Positions 1 to 10,962 of a stretch of 64,000 nucleotides of DNA are shown in pieces. The notes under the pieces are model-generated. The model was not told where the DNA came from and made no database searches. It saw only the letters and a program-made list of their open reading frames with translations. How positions within the stretch are numbered: position 1 is the stretch's first letter; each line of letters starts with the position of its first letter. The stretch is from Lawsonia intracellularis PHE/MN1-00 (GTDB lineage: Bacteria > Desulfobacterota > Desulfovibrionia > Desulfovibrionales > Desulfovibrionaceae): assembly GCF_000055945.1 (NCBI RefSeq), contig NC_008011.1, forward strand, positions 248,001-312,000, in the 5' to 3' direction. Both the position numbers and the translations under genes were made by a program.

Positions 1-1
1 A

Positions 2-1495
2 GGTATTGCTTTTGGTAAAATGGGTGCGTCTATTCCACAAGATATTGGTGGTATTGGACTATTAATATTTCTTTATGCCATAGGAACAGATGCAGGACCA
101 AGTTTTTTAAGTGCATTGAAAGGAAAAGGTCTTCAATTTTCCATGGTTGCTTTATGTTTTACTATTACAGCTGTTATAACTGTTGTAATCTCTGGTTCAT
201 GGTTTGATATTGATCCTGCTGGAATGGCTGGTATTTATGCAGGAGCTATGGTTTCCTCTCCTGCCTTAGCTGGTATATTAGACTCTGTATCACCTTATCA
301 GTCTGTTATAATAACAACAGCCTATAGTTTGTTATATCCTGTTGGTATCTTAGCAAGTATTTTATATACACAATGGATTATTGCATTTGATAAGTCAGAT
401 ACCAGAAAAGCTGAAGAAGAATTACATCAAAAATCTCTTTTTGAAAATCCACCTATTCATATTGGTTGTTTTGAAGTATACCCTCGATCTGTCTCTTCAG
501 TTCGTGAAATCCATAATCTTTTTAATGTAAGAATCACACATATTATTCCTGCAGGAAGAAAAGTTGTAGCTCCAGCATCAGCATTATTAAAAATTTGTCC
601 TGGAGATAAAATACGTCTTTTAGGTTCTGAAAATGCGTTAAAAAGAGTAGAAACCTTTTTACATGCAAAAATAGCAAATGATACTGATTTTAAAGAACAT
701 ATACATCATTATCAATTAGTCGTTACAAAAAAAGAAGCTTGTGGCTCAAGAATCATGCACTTAGCAGCTAAATGCCATATGGATACTCTTATGTTTGAAC
801 ATGTTCATAGAAATGAAATTGATATTCCACTTACACCAAGAACACGTTTATATATGGGGGATATCTTACATCTTAGTGGGGATCCAAGACAAATTGAGAC
901 ATTAAGAAGATTATTAGGCGATGATCCAAGACAACTACAAATTGCTGATGTTATGCCTGTTATGCTTGTTATTAGTCTTGGATGGCTATTAGGCAATATC
1001 CCTATCCCTCTGTACGAAGGCAAAACATTTATGGTAAGCAGTTCAGCAGGAGTATTGCTTACAGCAATTTTTTTATCCAATATAAAAAAATTAGGTTCTA
1101 TAGATTTTTATTTACCAAGTTCATCTTTACTCTTATTAAGAGAAACAGGACTTGCCTTATTTTTTGCTGCTACAGGAGTACATACAGGCGCTTCTTTAAA
1201 TATGGGAATTATCCTTCAAAGTGGTAATATTCTTTTATGTGGTTTAATAACAACAATATTACCTATGATAGTAACATGGTATTTTATCAAGTTTGTTCTT
1301 CATATGAATTATCTTTATGCTATTGGCAGTTTTGCTGGAGCACGTGCAACAGCTTCTTCCTTTGCAATTGCAACAGCTATAACCAAAACACCATATGTTG
1401 CAGCTGTGTATTCTATTGTTTTTCCAGTAGTTACACTTTTACAAATTATGAGTAGTAAAGTGGTGTACACTCTTGGTTCGCTATATCTATTTTAA
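2..1495 (+). CDS. AspT/YidE-family transporter with two RCK_C domains, 5'-truncated by the window edge
   Basis: Predicted inner-membrane transporter of the aspartate:alanine antiporter (AspT/YidE/YbjL) type. The frame is open to the window edge (codons before the first ATG at 20 read GIAFGK), so the true start lies outside. The visible order is a hydrophobic half with Gly-rich helices, a cytosolic middle of about 170 residues containing two TrkA-C/RCK_C-like units (one around residues 150-220, one around 225-300, with the PGDKIRLLG and MGDILHLSG strands typical of the fold), then a second hydrophobic half with the GARATASSFAIATA motif seen in this family. The duplicated membrane unit split by RCK_C domains is the family hallmark. 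Substrate cannot be told from sequence; AspT exchanges amino acids but most homologues are uncharacterised. It ends 39 bp before a convergent gene, separated by a TAT repeat. Confidence 0.85.
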   Translation, partial: GIAFGKMGASIPQDIGGIGLLIFLYAIGTDAGPSFLSALKGKGLQFSMVALCFTITAVITVVISGSWFDIDPAGMAGIYAGAMVSSPALAGILDSVSPYQSVIITTAYSLLYPVGILASILYTQWIIAFDKSDTRKAEEELHQKSLFENPPIHIGCFEVYPRSVSSVREIHNLFNVRITHIIPAGRKVVAPASALLKICPGDKIRLLGSENALKRVETFLHAKIANDTDFKEHIHHYQLVVTKKEACGSRIMHLAAKCHMDTLMFEHVHRNEIDIPLTPRTRLYMGDILHLSGDPRQIETLRRLLGDDPRQLQIADVMPVMLVISLGWLLGNIPIPLYEGKTFMVSSSAGVLLTAIFLSNIKKLGSIDFYLPSSSLLLLRETGLALFFAATGVHTGASLNMGIILQSGNILLCGLITTILPMIVTWYFIKFVLHMNYLYAIGSFAGARATASSFAIATAITKTPYVAAVYSIVFPVVTLLQIMSSKVVYTLGSLYLF

Positions 1496-1507
1496 TTGCT
1501 ATCATTA

Positions 1508-1530
1508 TATTATTATTATTATTATTATTT
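1508..1530. repeat. (TAT)7 microsatellite between convergent genes
   Basis: Seven TAT units fill most of the 39-bp gap between the transporter stop and the stop of the DUF3298-like gene on the other strand. It is one of five similar AAT/ATT tracts in the window. Such tracts can change length by slippage and are candidates for strain typing. Confidence 0.9.
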
Positions 1531-1534
1531 ATAA

Positions 1535-2242
1535 TTATGATAAATTCCATATTTTTTTAGTTGGGTTAGCTTTACTCAGCTCTTCAAGTGTCATATCAAC
1601 TTGTTGAGGACCAGCAGACCAAGGTGCAACTTGATATGGTTGGAAAAATATACGGATACCATTAGGTATTAATGCAATTGAGTTATAGTTATCAAGATCA
1701 GGAGCTGTGCCTACAGATAATATTTCTTTATCTGACATATTACCTAGTGTTTCTGACAAAGACTTATATGAATATTCTGACATAATTTTTAAGGCACTAT
1801 TAACATCATCAAAAATGTCTATAAGATCTAATGGTTGTTCTGTAGTTAGATCATAATTAAATACAGAAATTTCTAAATTTCCATGAGCTCCACCAGTAAA
1901 GTCTGTTATAGTATATATAATAGATATGGCTTTATCAGAGGGTTTAGTAATAGAATAGTCTGCCCTAAGTTCATAGGGACCAATGGCAAGTTCTTTTTCA
2001 CTATTAGTTGTTTTAAAATTTTCAACAAGTTGTTGGGCCCAACCTTTGATATCTTGATCAATCTTACTACTATGAATTTCTGGATAATGTACAGAAACCT
2101 GCATTTCTTTTGTTGTTATAGTAATACTATGATCAAGAATAGAGGAACCATCTGTGTTATGAGCAAAACATATTGTTTGAGTTATAATAATAAAAAAAAA
2201 TAAGAAATAATAATAATAATAATAATAATTAATATAACGCAT
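1535..2242 (-). CDS. Exported DUF3298-like (RsiV/PdaC C-terminal-type) protein
   Basis: About 235 residues. I choose the ATG at 2242 rather than an in-frame ATG 48 bp upstream because an AATAGG Shine-Dalgarno-like sequence sits about 7 nt before it and the upstream ATG has none. The N-terminus is MRYIN followed by seven tyrosines and a hydrophobic stretch ending near QTICFA, probably a signal peptide or anchor. The run of Tyr is encoded by an ATT/AAT microsatellite. The mature part has the pattern of DUF4163/DUF3298 proteins: a TDFTGGAHGN motif in the middle, followed by DLTTEQPLDLIDIFDD and a C-terminal strand with PYQVAPWSAGPQ. Related domains occur in anti-sigma factor RsiV (lysozyme binding) and in PdaC. 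The exact function is unknown. It stands alone, upstream of the plsY group. Confidence 0.72.
   Translation of the reverse strand: MRYINYYYYYYYFLFFFIIITQTICFAHNTDGSSILDHSITITTKEMQVSVHYPEIHSSKIDQDIKGWAQQLVENFKTTNSEKELAIGPYELRADYSITKPSDKAISIIYTITDFTGGAHGNLEISVFNYDLTTEQPLDLIDIFDDVNSALKIMSEYSYKSLSETLGNMSDKEILSVGTAPDLDNYNSIALIPNGIRIFFQPYQVAPWSAGPQQVDMTLEELSKANPTKKIWNLS
2206..2229. repeat. (AAT)8 microsatellite inside a signal-peptide region
   Basis: Eight AAT units on the plus strand. They read as tyrosine codons on the minus strand, giving a poly-Tyr run at the N-terminus of the DUF3298-like protein. Length changes by whole units keep the frame and would lengthen or shorten the predicted export signal. 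Confidence 0.9.
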
Positions 2243-2366
2243 AACAAAACCTATTTTATAGATAAAGGTCAAAATATAAAAATAACACATCTTATTTTAA
2301 TTAAGTGTTATTTTATAATATAAATAAAGATATTTTTGTATAAACAGAACATACCCTAATTATAAT

Positions 2367-2963
2367 CTATATTGACTCACTATGTTTCCAAACTTTTTCT
2401 TCACCTTTAATGAGACGTTGAATATTTTGTTTATGACTCCAAAAAATAAGTGCCATAATAATTAGTGATAATGGAATATATGCAAATTTTCCTGTAATGA
2501 ACAAAATAATAGGTAATGAAGTTACTAAAACCAAAGAACCAAGTGAAACAAATCCAGAACGCCATATGAAAAAAGTACATAGGATAGCAGCAAATAACAG
2601 TTGCCAAAAAGCAATTGGAATAAGAACACCTATAGAGGTTGCTACAGCTTTTCCTCCCTTAAAGTGTAAAAAGCAAGAATAAAGGTGACCTATAATTGCT
2701 GCTAGACCTGTCATAGTATACATAAATGGACTTTCAGATAAATATGTTGCTATTACAACAGGAAAAAATCCTTTCAATACATCAAAAAATAAGGTAATAA
2801 ACCCAAGTTTTCTACCACAAATTCTTGTTATATTTGTTGCTCCAACATTACCGCTTCCTAATGTTCGTGGATCAATACCACAAAAAATATTGGCAAAAAG
2901 TACACCAAAAGGAATAGAGCCAATAACATAAGAAGTAATAATCCAAATAAGGTCTATTATCAT
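2367..2963 (-). CDS. plsY: Glycerol-3-phosphate acyltransferase PlsY
   Basis: Inner-membrane enzyme that moves the acyl group from acyl-phosphate to glycerol-3-phosphate, the first committed step of phospholipid synthesis; it normally works with PlsX. The 198 residues match the usual PlsY length, are strongly hydrophobic, and show the three family motifs: [10 protein letters not shown] near residue 11, GSGNVGATN near residue 36 and the GH...FKGGKAVAT loop near residues 91-108, which bind phosphate and substrates. It is the last gene of a minus-strand group with an RNB nuclease (21-bp gap) and purH. PlsX is not in the window. Confidence 0.96.
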   Translation of the reverse strand: MIIDLIWIITSYVIGSIPFGVLFANIFCGIDPRTLGSGNVGATNITRICGRKLGFITLFFDVLKGFFPVVIATYLSESPFMYTMTGLAAIIGHLYSCFLHFKGGKAVATSIGVLIPIAFWQLLFAAILCTFFIWRSGFVSLGSLVLVTSLPIILFITGKFAYIPLSLIIMALIFWSHKQNIQRLIKGEEKVWKHSESI

Positions 2964-2983
2964 AATAACCCCAGTATATTATT

Positions 2984-5056
2984 TTAGACTTGCTGAATTT
3001 CTAATATATGAATTTCATTATGTAGTGGTTGAATATTACCTATACGAATATAAATAGACTGTCCTATTTCAGGAACAGCTGTAAAAAGTTTTCGACGAGC
3101 CCGAAGAGTAAGTTGCTCTCTTGGCAAATTAACAACAATGTAATGTTCTGTTACCTCAGTAACAATAGCTGGCCACCATGTATTCTTATCTTGTTGAAGA
3201 ATATATACCAACTTCCAATATCTTTGTCGAAACCGCTGTATTTGGTTTGTATATTCAAGACGAGAAGTAATATAAGGTAGCATTATCTCTAACTCTTTTA
3301 AAGACCATTTATATTTTTCATGTTGTAATACATGAAGAATTTGTGCTTGATTAACCATATCTGGATATCGTCTTAATGGTGACGTTGATGGTGCATAATA
3401 TTTTTCTCCGATGCCAGCATGCTTTTTGGGAACTACATCAAGTACAGATGGTGCTAACACTTTTACTACTTTTGCAATATCATGAGGCTCTTTCCATATA
3501 CCTTTATATTGATCAGGAATTATAATGTCTTGTGTTCTATAAAAAAGAGAAATGTTATTTTCATAACTCCAATGAGCTATTGCTGCATTAATAAGGATCA
3601 TAATTTCAGAAACCAAAAGATGAGATTTAGGAGTAGCAAACTCTTCTGTTAATACTACTTTTGTCTCATTCTCTTCAACTATTAGAGAAAGATATGGTTC
3701 TGAACGTTCTACTATAACAGCACCATGTTTAAGACGATATTTTTGATAGGTTTGTGCTACATGAAAAGCTAACTTCAGTTGTTCAGCATATGGAGAATCT
3801 TCTGAATAGTTATCCTCTAAAATATACTCACATTCATGATAAGTAAGATTAGCAGCAAGAGAGACAGATTCAAAAGATGGTGTACAAGATTTTACTACAC
3901 CATCATAGCCAACAATACATGTAATAATAAGCACAGGTCGAGTACATTGAGCATGAAGACTGTACTTGTCTATCCCTAATACATTAGGCAACATGTTATA
4001 ACTTGCTTCTGGTAAATAAATACTGGTTGCTCTTTTTCTAACTGCTTGATCAAGGGGATCATCAAATGGCCAATTCAATGCAGGGCAGGCTAATGCAACA
4101 ACCACTTTCCATCCATTGTCTATTGGTTCAATAAAAAAAGCATCATCTTTATCTTTTGTTGTTTCTGAATCAATACTTATAAAGGGAAGGGGTAGGGTAG
4201 ACGTTGTATAAAGAGAAGATTGTTTACACAACATGTCTATAGTGTTTTGGAAAGGTTGTTGCCAATTATCTGTAGGATCATAATCTATACGCTCAAACCA
4301 AATGTTATGATGTGGTTGTAATATTCCCCATGCTTGTGCAAGATATAAAGCAAGAAATGGATCATCAGGAAGTCCTGTTACAAGTTTTTTCCATAACTGA
4401 CTATCAGCTTTTTCTGGATTTGAAATTTGTTCCATAATGATCTGACGAAGCTGTTCTTCAAATTGCGTATAAACATTAGCAGTATTAATAGAATAGACTT
4501 TTTTTTGTGTATAAAGCTCCCATAAATAACGGAAAAAGGGTATACTATCAGTAATAAATGCTTGCTGTTTTATAGTTTTTTCTTGTTCTTTAACACGAAT
4601 ATCAACAATCTCTTTTGAATATATTTCAAAATTAGGTGATTGAAATTTAAAATGAATATTATCCTTTAAAAGGACATGTGCACATGCTGCTATTGTATCA
4701 ATATCTGGAGAAGTTGTAACTAGCTCAGAAAACCACTTTGCAGGTGCTTGAATAATTTCTCCTTGAGCAATCTCCCATAATTCATAAGAATTAAAAGATG
4801 ATTCAAGCTCTTTACGTTTAAACTTATGTTGTTCAATGTGTGCTATTGCAATATCTTTACTTTCTATATTTCTATAGTTTGGACCTATCCAAGGAAGAAT
4901 CCTTGATGATTGTATATTTATTTCTTTTCTATTAGGTAATAATATTTTAAATTTATTTTGAAATTCTTCAAGAACCCAAGCAAGTTGAGGTTCTTTGTCT
5001 TGCATAAATTCAATAAGATAACCAGCTCCTACATGGCTGACAAAATGTTGAACCAT
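2984..5056 (-). CDS. RNB-domain exoribonuclease (RNase II/R type)
   Basis: Predicted 3'-5' exoribonuclease of 690 residues. The catalytic RNB motif DSETTKDKDDAF lies near residue 295 and supplies the spaced Asp residues that bind the metal ions. The C-terminal RNB signature SPLRRYPDM is near residue 560. The N-terminal 280 residues are not an obvious cold-shock domain, and the tail after the RNB core is short, with only a weak beta-rich region that might be a degenerate S1 domain. This architecture resembles the RNase II-like proteins of delta-proteobacteria more than E. coli RNase R, so I give no symbol. The start has AGGA 8 nt upstream. It lies 8 bp downstream of purH and 21 bp upstream of plsY, most likely co-transcribed with both. 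Confidence 0.88.
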   Translation of the reverse strand: MVQHFVSHVGAGYLIEFMQDKEPQLAWVLEEFQNKFKILLPNRKEINIQSSRILPWIGPNYRNIESKDIAIAHIEQHKFKRKELESSFNSYELWEIAQGEIIQAPAKWFSELVTTSPDIDTIAACAHVLLKDNIHFKFQSPNFEIYSKEIVDIRVKEQEKTIKQQAFITDSIPFFRYLWELYTQKKVYSINTANVYTQFEEQLRQIIMEQISNPEKADSQLWKKLVTGLPDDPFLALYLAQAWGILQPHHNIWFERIDYDPTDNWQQPFQNTIDMLCKQSSLYTTSTLPLPFISIDSETTKDKDDAFFIEPIDNGWKVVVALACPALNWPFDDPLDQAVRKRATSIYLPEASYNMLPNVLGIDKYSLHAQCTRPVLIITCIVGYDGVVKSCTPSFESVSLAANLTYHECEYILEDNYSEDSPYAEQLKLAFHVAQTYQKYRLKHGAVIVERSEPYLSLIVEENETKVVLTEEFATPKSHLLVSEIMILINAAIAHWSYENNISLFYRTQDIIIPDQYKGIWKEPHDIAKVVKVLAPSVLDVVPKKHAGIGEKYYAPSTSPLRRYPDMVNQAQILHVLQHEKYKWSLKELEIMLPYITSRLEYTNQIQRFRQRYWKLVYILQQDKNTWWPAIVTEVTEHYIVVNLPREQLTLRARRKLFTAVPEIGQSIYIRIGNIQPLHNEIHILEIQQV

Positions 5057-5064
5057 AATTTGTC

Positions 5065-6339
5065 CTAATGTTTAAATGAGCGTTGTCCAGTGAAAACCAT
5101 AGCAACTTGAGGAGAAGATTCATTGACTGCTTTAATAACTTCATAGTCATTTAATGATCCTCCAGGTTGTGCGATAGCTGTTACTCCTTGGTTAATACAT
5201 AAATCAACACCATCACGAAATGGGAAAAAACCATCAGAAACCATAACAGATCCTTTTAATCCTCCGCAAACATCATTTGTTTCTTTTTTTATTTTTTCAA
5301 GCTTTTCTAATGAAGTTTTATCGTTAGCAGCTTGTTCACGAAGCTCATAAAGACTTAATCCGTAATTTTGGTAGGTTAATTTGTCTGCATATTTTGCATA
5401 TGCTTTGAAAATAGCTAACTCTATACAACCAACCCTATCTTGCTCTCCTGTACCAATAGCCACTGTTGCACCATCATGTGCAAATATAACTGAGTTTGAA
5501 CTTACTCCTGCTTCAACTGACCAAGCAAAGAGAAGATCTTCAATCTGTTCATCTGTTGGTTGTTTAGCAGATATTGTAACCCCATCCTTAGAGGTAGCTG
5601 TTGCAGGTAAAAAAGATGCAGTAGATCGTACACGATTAAGAAAAGATTCTTGAAGAATCAGTCCACCATCACAAAGACTTTTGATATCAAGATAGTGAGA
5701 ATGTGTGAGTTGATCTAAAGAATTTAGACCAGGAAGTTTTAAGATACGCAAATTTTTTTTTGTTGTAAGTAATTCTAGCACACCTGGTTCATAATCAGGT
5801 GCTGCAATGACCTCAAAATAATGCTTAAAAATAAGGTTAGCCGAGTCATGATCAAGGGGACGGTTAACAACAATTGCACCACCAAAAGCTGCAATTCTAT
5901 CACACCAAAAAGCTTTTTCTAATGCATTCCCAATACTTTTTTTTGACCATGCTACTCCACAAGGATTATTATGCTTTAATATAACTGCAGCAGGACGACT
6001 TGCTAAGTATTGAAGAATGTTACATCCATTATCTATATCTGTAAGGTTTGTTTTTCCTGGATGTTTACCAGATTGTATCAATTCAGCATCAGTAAGTGAA
6101 GAAATAATACCTCCAGATGTACGCCAAATCGTATCACCTATAGTTAACTCACCAGAAGTAAATTCATAAAGTGCTGCTGGCTGATCTGGATTATCTCCAT
6201 AGCGCAATCCTTTTATTTCCCCATTGATATTCCATGTTTTTTTTGTATATGTAAGTATTTTATCTCCAAAACTAATAGTAATTGTGGGGGGAAAGTGTTC
6301 TTCTACTACTTTATGGTACATATCTTTAAGTAAACCCAT
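5065..6339 (-). CDS. purH: AICAR transformylase, PurH C-terminal domain only
   Basis: Transfers a formyl group from 10-formyltetrahydrofolate to AICAR, the penultimate step of IMP synthesis. The 424 residues cover only the transformylase half of bifunctional PurH. The catalytic KHNNPCG motif is near residue 121, with FAHDGATVAIGTGEQDRVG, SDGFFPFRDGVD and the terminal TGQRSFKH also present. The N-terminal IMP cyclohydrolase (MGS-like) domain is absent: only about 35 residues precede the transformylase fold. A separate cyclohydrolase must exist elsewhere, or the pathway ends differently. The start is supported by GAGGA 6 nt upstream. First gene of the purH-RNB-plsY group, and divergent from the small gene at 6566. 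Confidence 0.93.
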   Translation of the reverse strand: MGLLKDMYHKVVEEHFPPTITISFGDKILTYTKKTWNINGEIKGLRYGDNPDQPAALYEFTSGELTIGDTIWRTSGGIISSLTDAELIQSGKHPGKTNLTDIDNGCNILQYLASRPAAVILKHNNPCGVAWSKKSIGNALEKAFWCDRIAAFGGAIVVNRPLDHDSANLIFKHYFEVIAAPDYEPGVLELLTTKKNLRILKLPGLNSLDQLTHSHYLDIKSLCDGGLILQESFLNRVRSTASFLPATATSKDGVTISAKQPTDEQIEDLLFAWSVEAGVSSNSVIFAHDGATVAIGTGEQDRVGCIELAIFKAYAKYADKLTYQNYGLSLYELREQAANDKTSLEKLEKIKKETNDVCGGLKGSVMVSDGFFPFRDGVDLCINQGVTAIAQPGGSLNDYEVIKAVNESSPQVAMVFTGQRSFKH

Positions 6340-6565
6340 TGGTATTCCTCTATAAAAAATGAGTGTGTTAAATGGAAACTATATTAACTGACTCAGGCAA
6401 TTAGCATAGACTGCCATTAATAGTAAATAACATTTGAAGCTTTTGGCCAGTTAGTATACTCTCTAAAGGAGAGGATGTGAACTTAAATTTAAATCAATAT
6501 ATTATTCAAGATGTTATATTGTTGTTATTAGTTGAAGTAGACTAAGTTTGAATGTAGGAATAGAT

Positions 6566-6889
6566 ATGGAACAGTTATTAATAAAGTTAGCTAGACAGCT
6601 TGAATCTCTTGATGAAGCTTCTTTAATGGCACTTTGGGAAAAATATGCTAATATTGTATCTCAGTTTGAACCTACAAAACGTTGGGAAGAAGCAACCTTA
6701 ATTTTTTCTTTAATTCAAGCAAAGCATATGAAGAATCAACTGTTTAACTATAATTGGGCAGAACAAGTTCGTCCTTCTACATCATCTCATGAAGTTCCTA
6801 TTTCTGTAATGCTTGAGACAAAAAATAAACCCCATGAAGTTAAGCAAGCAAAAATAATTCCTTTTAAAAAACTTATTGAAAAGTCATAA
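6566..6889 (+). CDS. Small conserved-looking protein of unknown function
   Basis: A 107-residue protein starting at the ATG at 6566, with AGGA 6 nt upstream; an in-frame TTG at 6548 lacks such support. The N-terminal part (about residues 1-60) is acidic and predicted helical (LARQLESLDEASLMALWEKYANIVSQFEPTK region). The C-terminal part is basic and less structured. No signal peptide, membrane segment or known motif is visible. It stands between divergent purH and purA, with about 250 bp on each side, so it is probably a single-gene unit. I do not recognise the family. Confidence 0.7.
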   Translation: MEQLLIKLARQLESLDEASLMALWEKYANIVSQFEPTKRWEEATLIFSLIQAKHMKNQLFNYNWAEQVRPSTSSHEVPISVMLETKNKPHEVKQAKIIPFKKLIEKS

Positions 6890-7085
6890 CACAATCTCTA
6901 TACCTTTAATTAATCCATTGTCACTTACCTATTATCTCTATATAATCCATTGCGCCCATATTAGGAATAATAATTTAGTTATATACAATTAATTATAATC
7001 TAATAGTTTTTATAGTAGGATGTTATCTTCCTATACTTATAAAACTAGCTATTTATCTTTAAATAACTTTTGAAAGGAATTACAC

Positions 7086-8428
<1,343 letters not shown>

Positions 8429-8460
8429 TTGAAGTATTATAATAGACCTAAATAAACATG

Positions 8461-8490
8461 TTGACTGTTACTAGATGAAAATTATATCTT
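8461..8490 (+). promoter_or_regulatory. Possible sigma70-type promoter for mnmA
   Basis: TTGACT at 8461-8466 is followed, after 18 bp, by TATCTT at 8485-8490. The match is moderate and in an AT-rich gap such matches arise by chance. It lies about 100 bp upstream of the mnmA start. Confidence 0.35.
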
Positions 8491-8592
8491 AAACCTGTAG
8501 AAAGATGTATCTTCTACTAGTTATAATATATTTTAAAGGAATAACCCTAGTGGTATAACACTAATTATCACTAGTTAAAGGAATAGAATAGA

Positions 8593-9651
8593 ATGAATGT
8601 TGCTGTAGCTGTTAGTGGTGGTACAGATAGTTTATACACCTTAGCTACATTAAGAGAGGCCTTTGGAAATCATCATGTATTTGCACTACATGCACGATTT
8701 AAAGAACAAATTACTAATGATCCTGTTCCTGCACTTAAGGAACAATGCCATAACCTTAATGTACCTTTACATGTTGTTGATTTACATAAAGAATTTAATG
8801 AGCTCATTATTCGTCCATTTATTAAAGCTTATGCAGATGGGAAAACACCAAACCCTTGTGTACACTGTAATGCTAAAGTAAAATTTGGTCTTCTCCAAAA
8901 AAAAGCACAGGAACTAGGAGCAAATCAAATTGCTACAGGTCATTATGTTTCGCTTATTGACCATGATCTCTATGGTAAAGCATTAAAATGTGGTGCTGAT
9001 TCTACAAAAGATCAAAGTTACTTTTTAGCTTTAACTCCTAGAGAACAACTTCAAACAGCTATTTTCCCATTAGGAACGTTACGAAAAACAGAAGTCCGTG
9101 AACGTCTTCAAAAAATGGGACTAGAAGTACCCCTACCAAAAGAGAGCCAAGAAATTTGTTTTGTCCCTAATGATGATTATAGAAAATTCCTACAGTCATC
9201 TGATGTAGACCTCTTATCTGAAGGTAGAATGGTTATGCTTGATGGGACATTAGTAGGAAAACATAAAGGACTATGGAAGTATACTGAAGGACAAAGACGA
9301 GGGCTTGGTGTATCTTGGTCAGAACCACTATATGTTGCACACAAAAATCACTCCTGTAATGAACTTGTTCTTGGCACAGCAAAAGATATACTTGTTGATA
9401 CCTGTACAGCTCAAGATATTAACTTTTTAGTTCCACAGGATAACTGGCCAAAAGAACTTTTTGTACGTACTCGTTACAGACAACAAGCTGTACCTGCTGA
9501 TATCCAATTTGTAACTAATACGTCTTCATCAAAAAAAATAACTATACATTTTCACTCTCCACAGCTTCCTGCAGCACCTGGACAACTTGCAGCTATTTTT
9601 GACAAATCTGGTTATGTATTAGCTGGTGGACTTATTACAAATGATTTATAG
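8593..9651 (+). CDS. mnmA: tRNA-specific 2-thiouridylase MnmA
   Basis: Adds sulfur to C2 of the wobble uridine in tRNA-Lys, -Glu and -Gln. The 352 residues include the PP-loop SGGTDS at residues 8-13, which activates the uridine with ATP, the NPCVHCNAKVKFG motif with catalytic Cys92, ATGHYV, KDQSYFLA, and SQEICFVPNDDYR with the second catalytic Cys near residue 189. EGQRRGLGV marks the central domain, and a C-terminal beta barrel follows. The PP-loop reads SGGTDS where SGGVDS is more common. The upstream gap holds two copies of TTAAAGGAATA, the second near the start codon and likely carrying the ribosome-binding site. Confidence 0.94.
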   Translation: MNVAVAVSGGTDSLYTLATLREAFGNHHVFALHARFKEQITNDPVPALKEQCHNLNVPLHVVDLHKEFNELIIRPFIKAYADGKTPNPCVHCNAKVKFGLLQKKAQELGANQIATGHYVSLIDHDLYGKALKCGADSTKDQSYFLALTPREQLQTAIFPLGTLRKTEVRERLQKMGLEVPLPKESQEICFVPNDDYRKFLQSSDVDLLSEGRMVMLDGTLVGKHKGLWKYTEGQRRGLGVSWSEPLYVAHKNHSCNELVLGTAKDILVDTCTAQDINFLVPQDNWPKELFVRTRYRQQAVPADIQFVTNTSSSKKITIHFHSPQLPAAPGQLAAIFDKSGYVLAGGLITNDL

Positions 9652-9732
9652 TGTATACAATTTTTTGAAATGATTTTTCTCCTATGATTAACAGAAGTTA
9701 TAATTAATACCTTGCAGATTTAAGGAGATTTC

Positions 9733-10917
9733 ATGATTGGCATATCAAAGTTATATTGTGGTCAGGTAGAGTCGTCTGATGCATTACGATATGGACGTCA
9801 TTCTGGAAAACTTCCTTCACATTTATTGCAATTTTCAGCAGATAAAAAACCAGTAGTGGTTTGGAACACAACACGTAGGTGCAACCTTAAATGTGTACAC
9901 TGTTATGCAACTGCTTTAGATGAAGAAAAAGGGGCAGATCCTATGTCTACAGAACAAGGAAAAGCCCTTATTGATGATCTTGCAGCTTATGGTGCACCAG
10001 TATTATTACTTTCAGGCGGAGAACCTTTAGTTCGTAATGATTTAGTTGAGCTTGCAGCCTATGCGACAAGTCAAGGCATGAGAGCCGTTATTTCTACCAA
10101 TGGAACATTAATTACAAAAGAAAAAGCACGTGAATTAAAACATGTTAACCTTTCTTATGTAGGAATTTCGCTTGATGGAGCAGAAGAGGTACATAATAAA
10201 TTCCGTGGAGTACCAAATACTTTTAAAAAAACACTTGAAGGTATTGAAAACTGTAAAGCTGAAGGTCTTAAAGTAGGATTACGTTTTACCATTAACAAAA
10301 GAAACGTTGCTGATCTTCCAATAATATTTGATTTACTTCGTGATCTTGAAATTCCTCGAGTCTGTTTTTATCATCTTGTGTATTCTGGCCGTGGCTCTGA
10401 TCTCATCCAGGAAGACTTAAGTCATGAGGAGACTCGTGCTACAATAGATCTTATTATGGAAAAAACTCGTAAGCTTTTTGAAGAAGGATACCCAAAAGAA
10501 GTACTTACAGTAGATAATCATGCTGATGGACCATATGTATGGATGCGATTGCAAAAAGAAGACCCAAAACGAGCAGCTGATGTTTTTGAACTATTACAAT
10601 ATAATGAAGGTAATAGTTCTGGAAGAGGCTTTGCATGTATTTCTTGGGATGGTAAAGTACATGCAGATCAGTTTTGGAGACATCATACATTTGGAAATGT
10701 CCTTGAAAGACCATTTTCTGAAATTTGGGATGACCCAAATATTGAATTGCTTCATAAAATGAAAAACAAAAAAGAGCATGTGAAAGGTAGATGTTCTACA
10801 TGTCGCTTTCTTAATATTTGTGGAGGAAATTTTAGGGCTAGAGCTGAAGCTTATTATGGAGATGTTTGGGCTCCAGATCCAGCTTGTTACCTTACAGATG
10901 ATGAAATAAAAAAATGA
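9733..10917 (+). CDS. ahbC: Radical SAM 12,18-didecarboxysiroheme deacetylase AhbC (Fe-coproporphyrin III synthase)
   Basis: Third enzyme of the siroheme-dependent heme pathway: removes acetate side chains from didecarboxysiroheme to give Fe-coproporphyrin III. The 394 residues hold the radical-SAM cluster motif CNLKCVHC with Cys at 50, 54 and 57, the SAM-binding LSGGEP, and a C-terminal SPASM-type Cys set (C in GFACISWDG and the CSTCRFLNICGG...C region) for an auxiliary 4Fe-4S cluster. The opening MIGISKLYCG...DALRYGRHSGKLPSH is the pattern I associate with AhbC/NirJ rather than AhbD. The assignment between AhbC and AhbD rests on that recollection plus the neighbour at 12026 having an AhbD-like sequence. 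AAGGAG precedes the start. It is followed by hemB, as in Desulfovibrio. Confidence 0.85.
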   Translation: MIGISKLYCGQVESSDALRYGRHSGKLPSHLLQFSADKKPVVVWNTTRRCNLKCVHCYATALDEEKGADPMSTEQGKALIDDLAAYGAPVLLLSGGEPLVRNDLVELAAYATSQGMRAVISTNGTLITKEKARELKHVNLSYVGISLDGAEEVHNKFRGVPNTFKKTLEGIENCKAEGLKVGLRFTINKRNVADLPIIFDLLRDLEIPRVCFYHLVYSGRGSDLIQEDLSHEETRATIDLIMEKTRKLFEEGYPKEVLTVDNHADGPYVWMRLQKEDPKRAADVFELLQYNEGNSSGRGFACISWDGKVHADQFWRHHTFGNVLERPFSEIWDDPNIELLHKMKNKKEHVKGRCSTCRFLNICGGNFRARAEAYYGDVWAPDPACYLTDDEIKK

Positions 10918-10962
10918 AAGTAAAACATTATATATATATATTAATATATTAGTGTTACGTCC

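Noticed and set aside
2243-2290. 16-residue N-terminal extension of the DUF3298-like protein
   Set aside because: The upstream ATG has no Shine-Dalgarno, while the ATG at 2242 has one.
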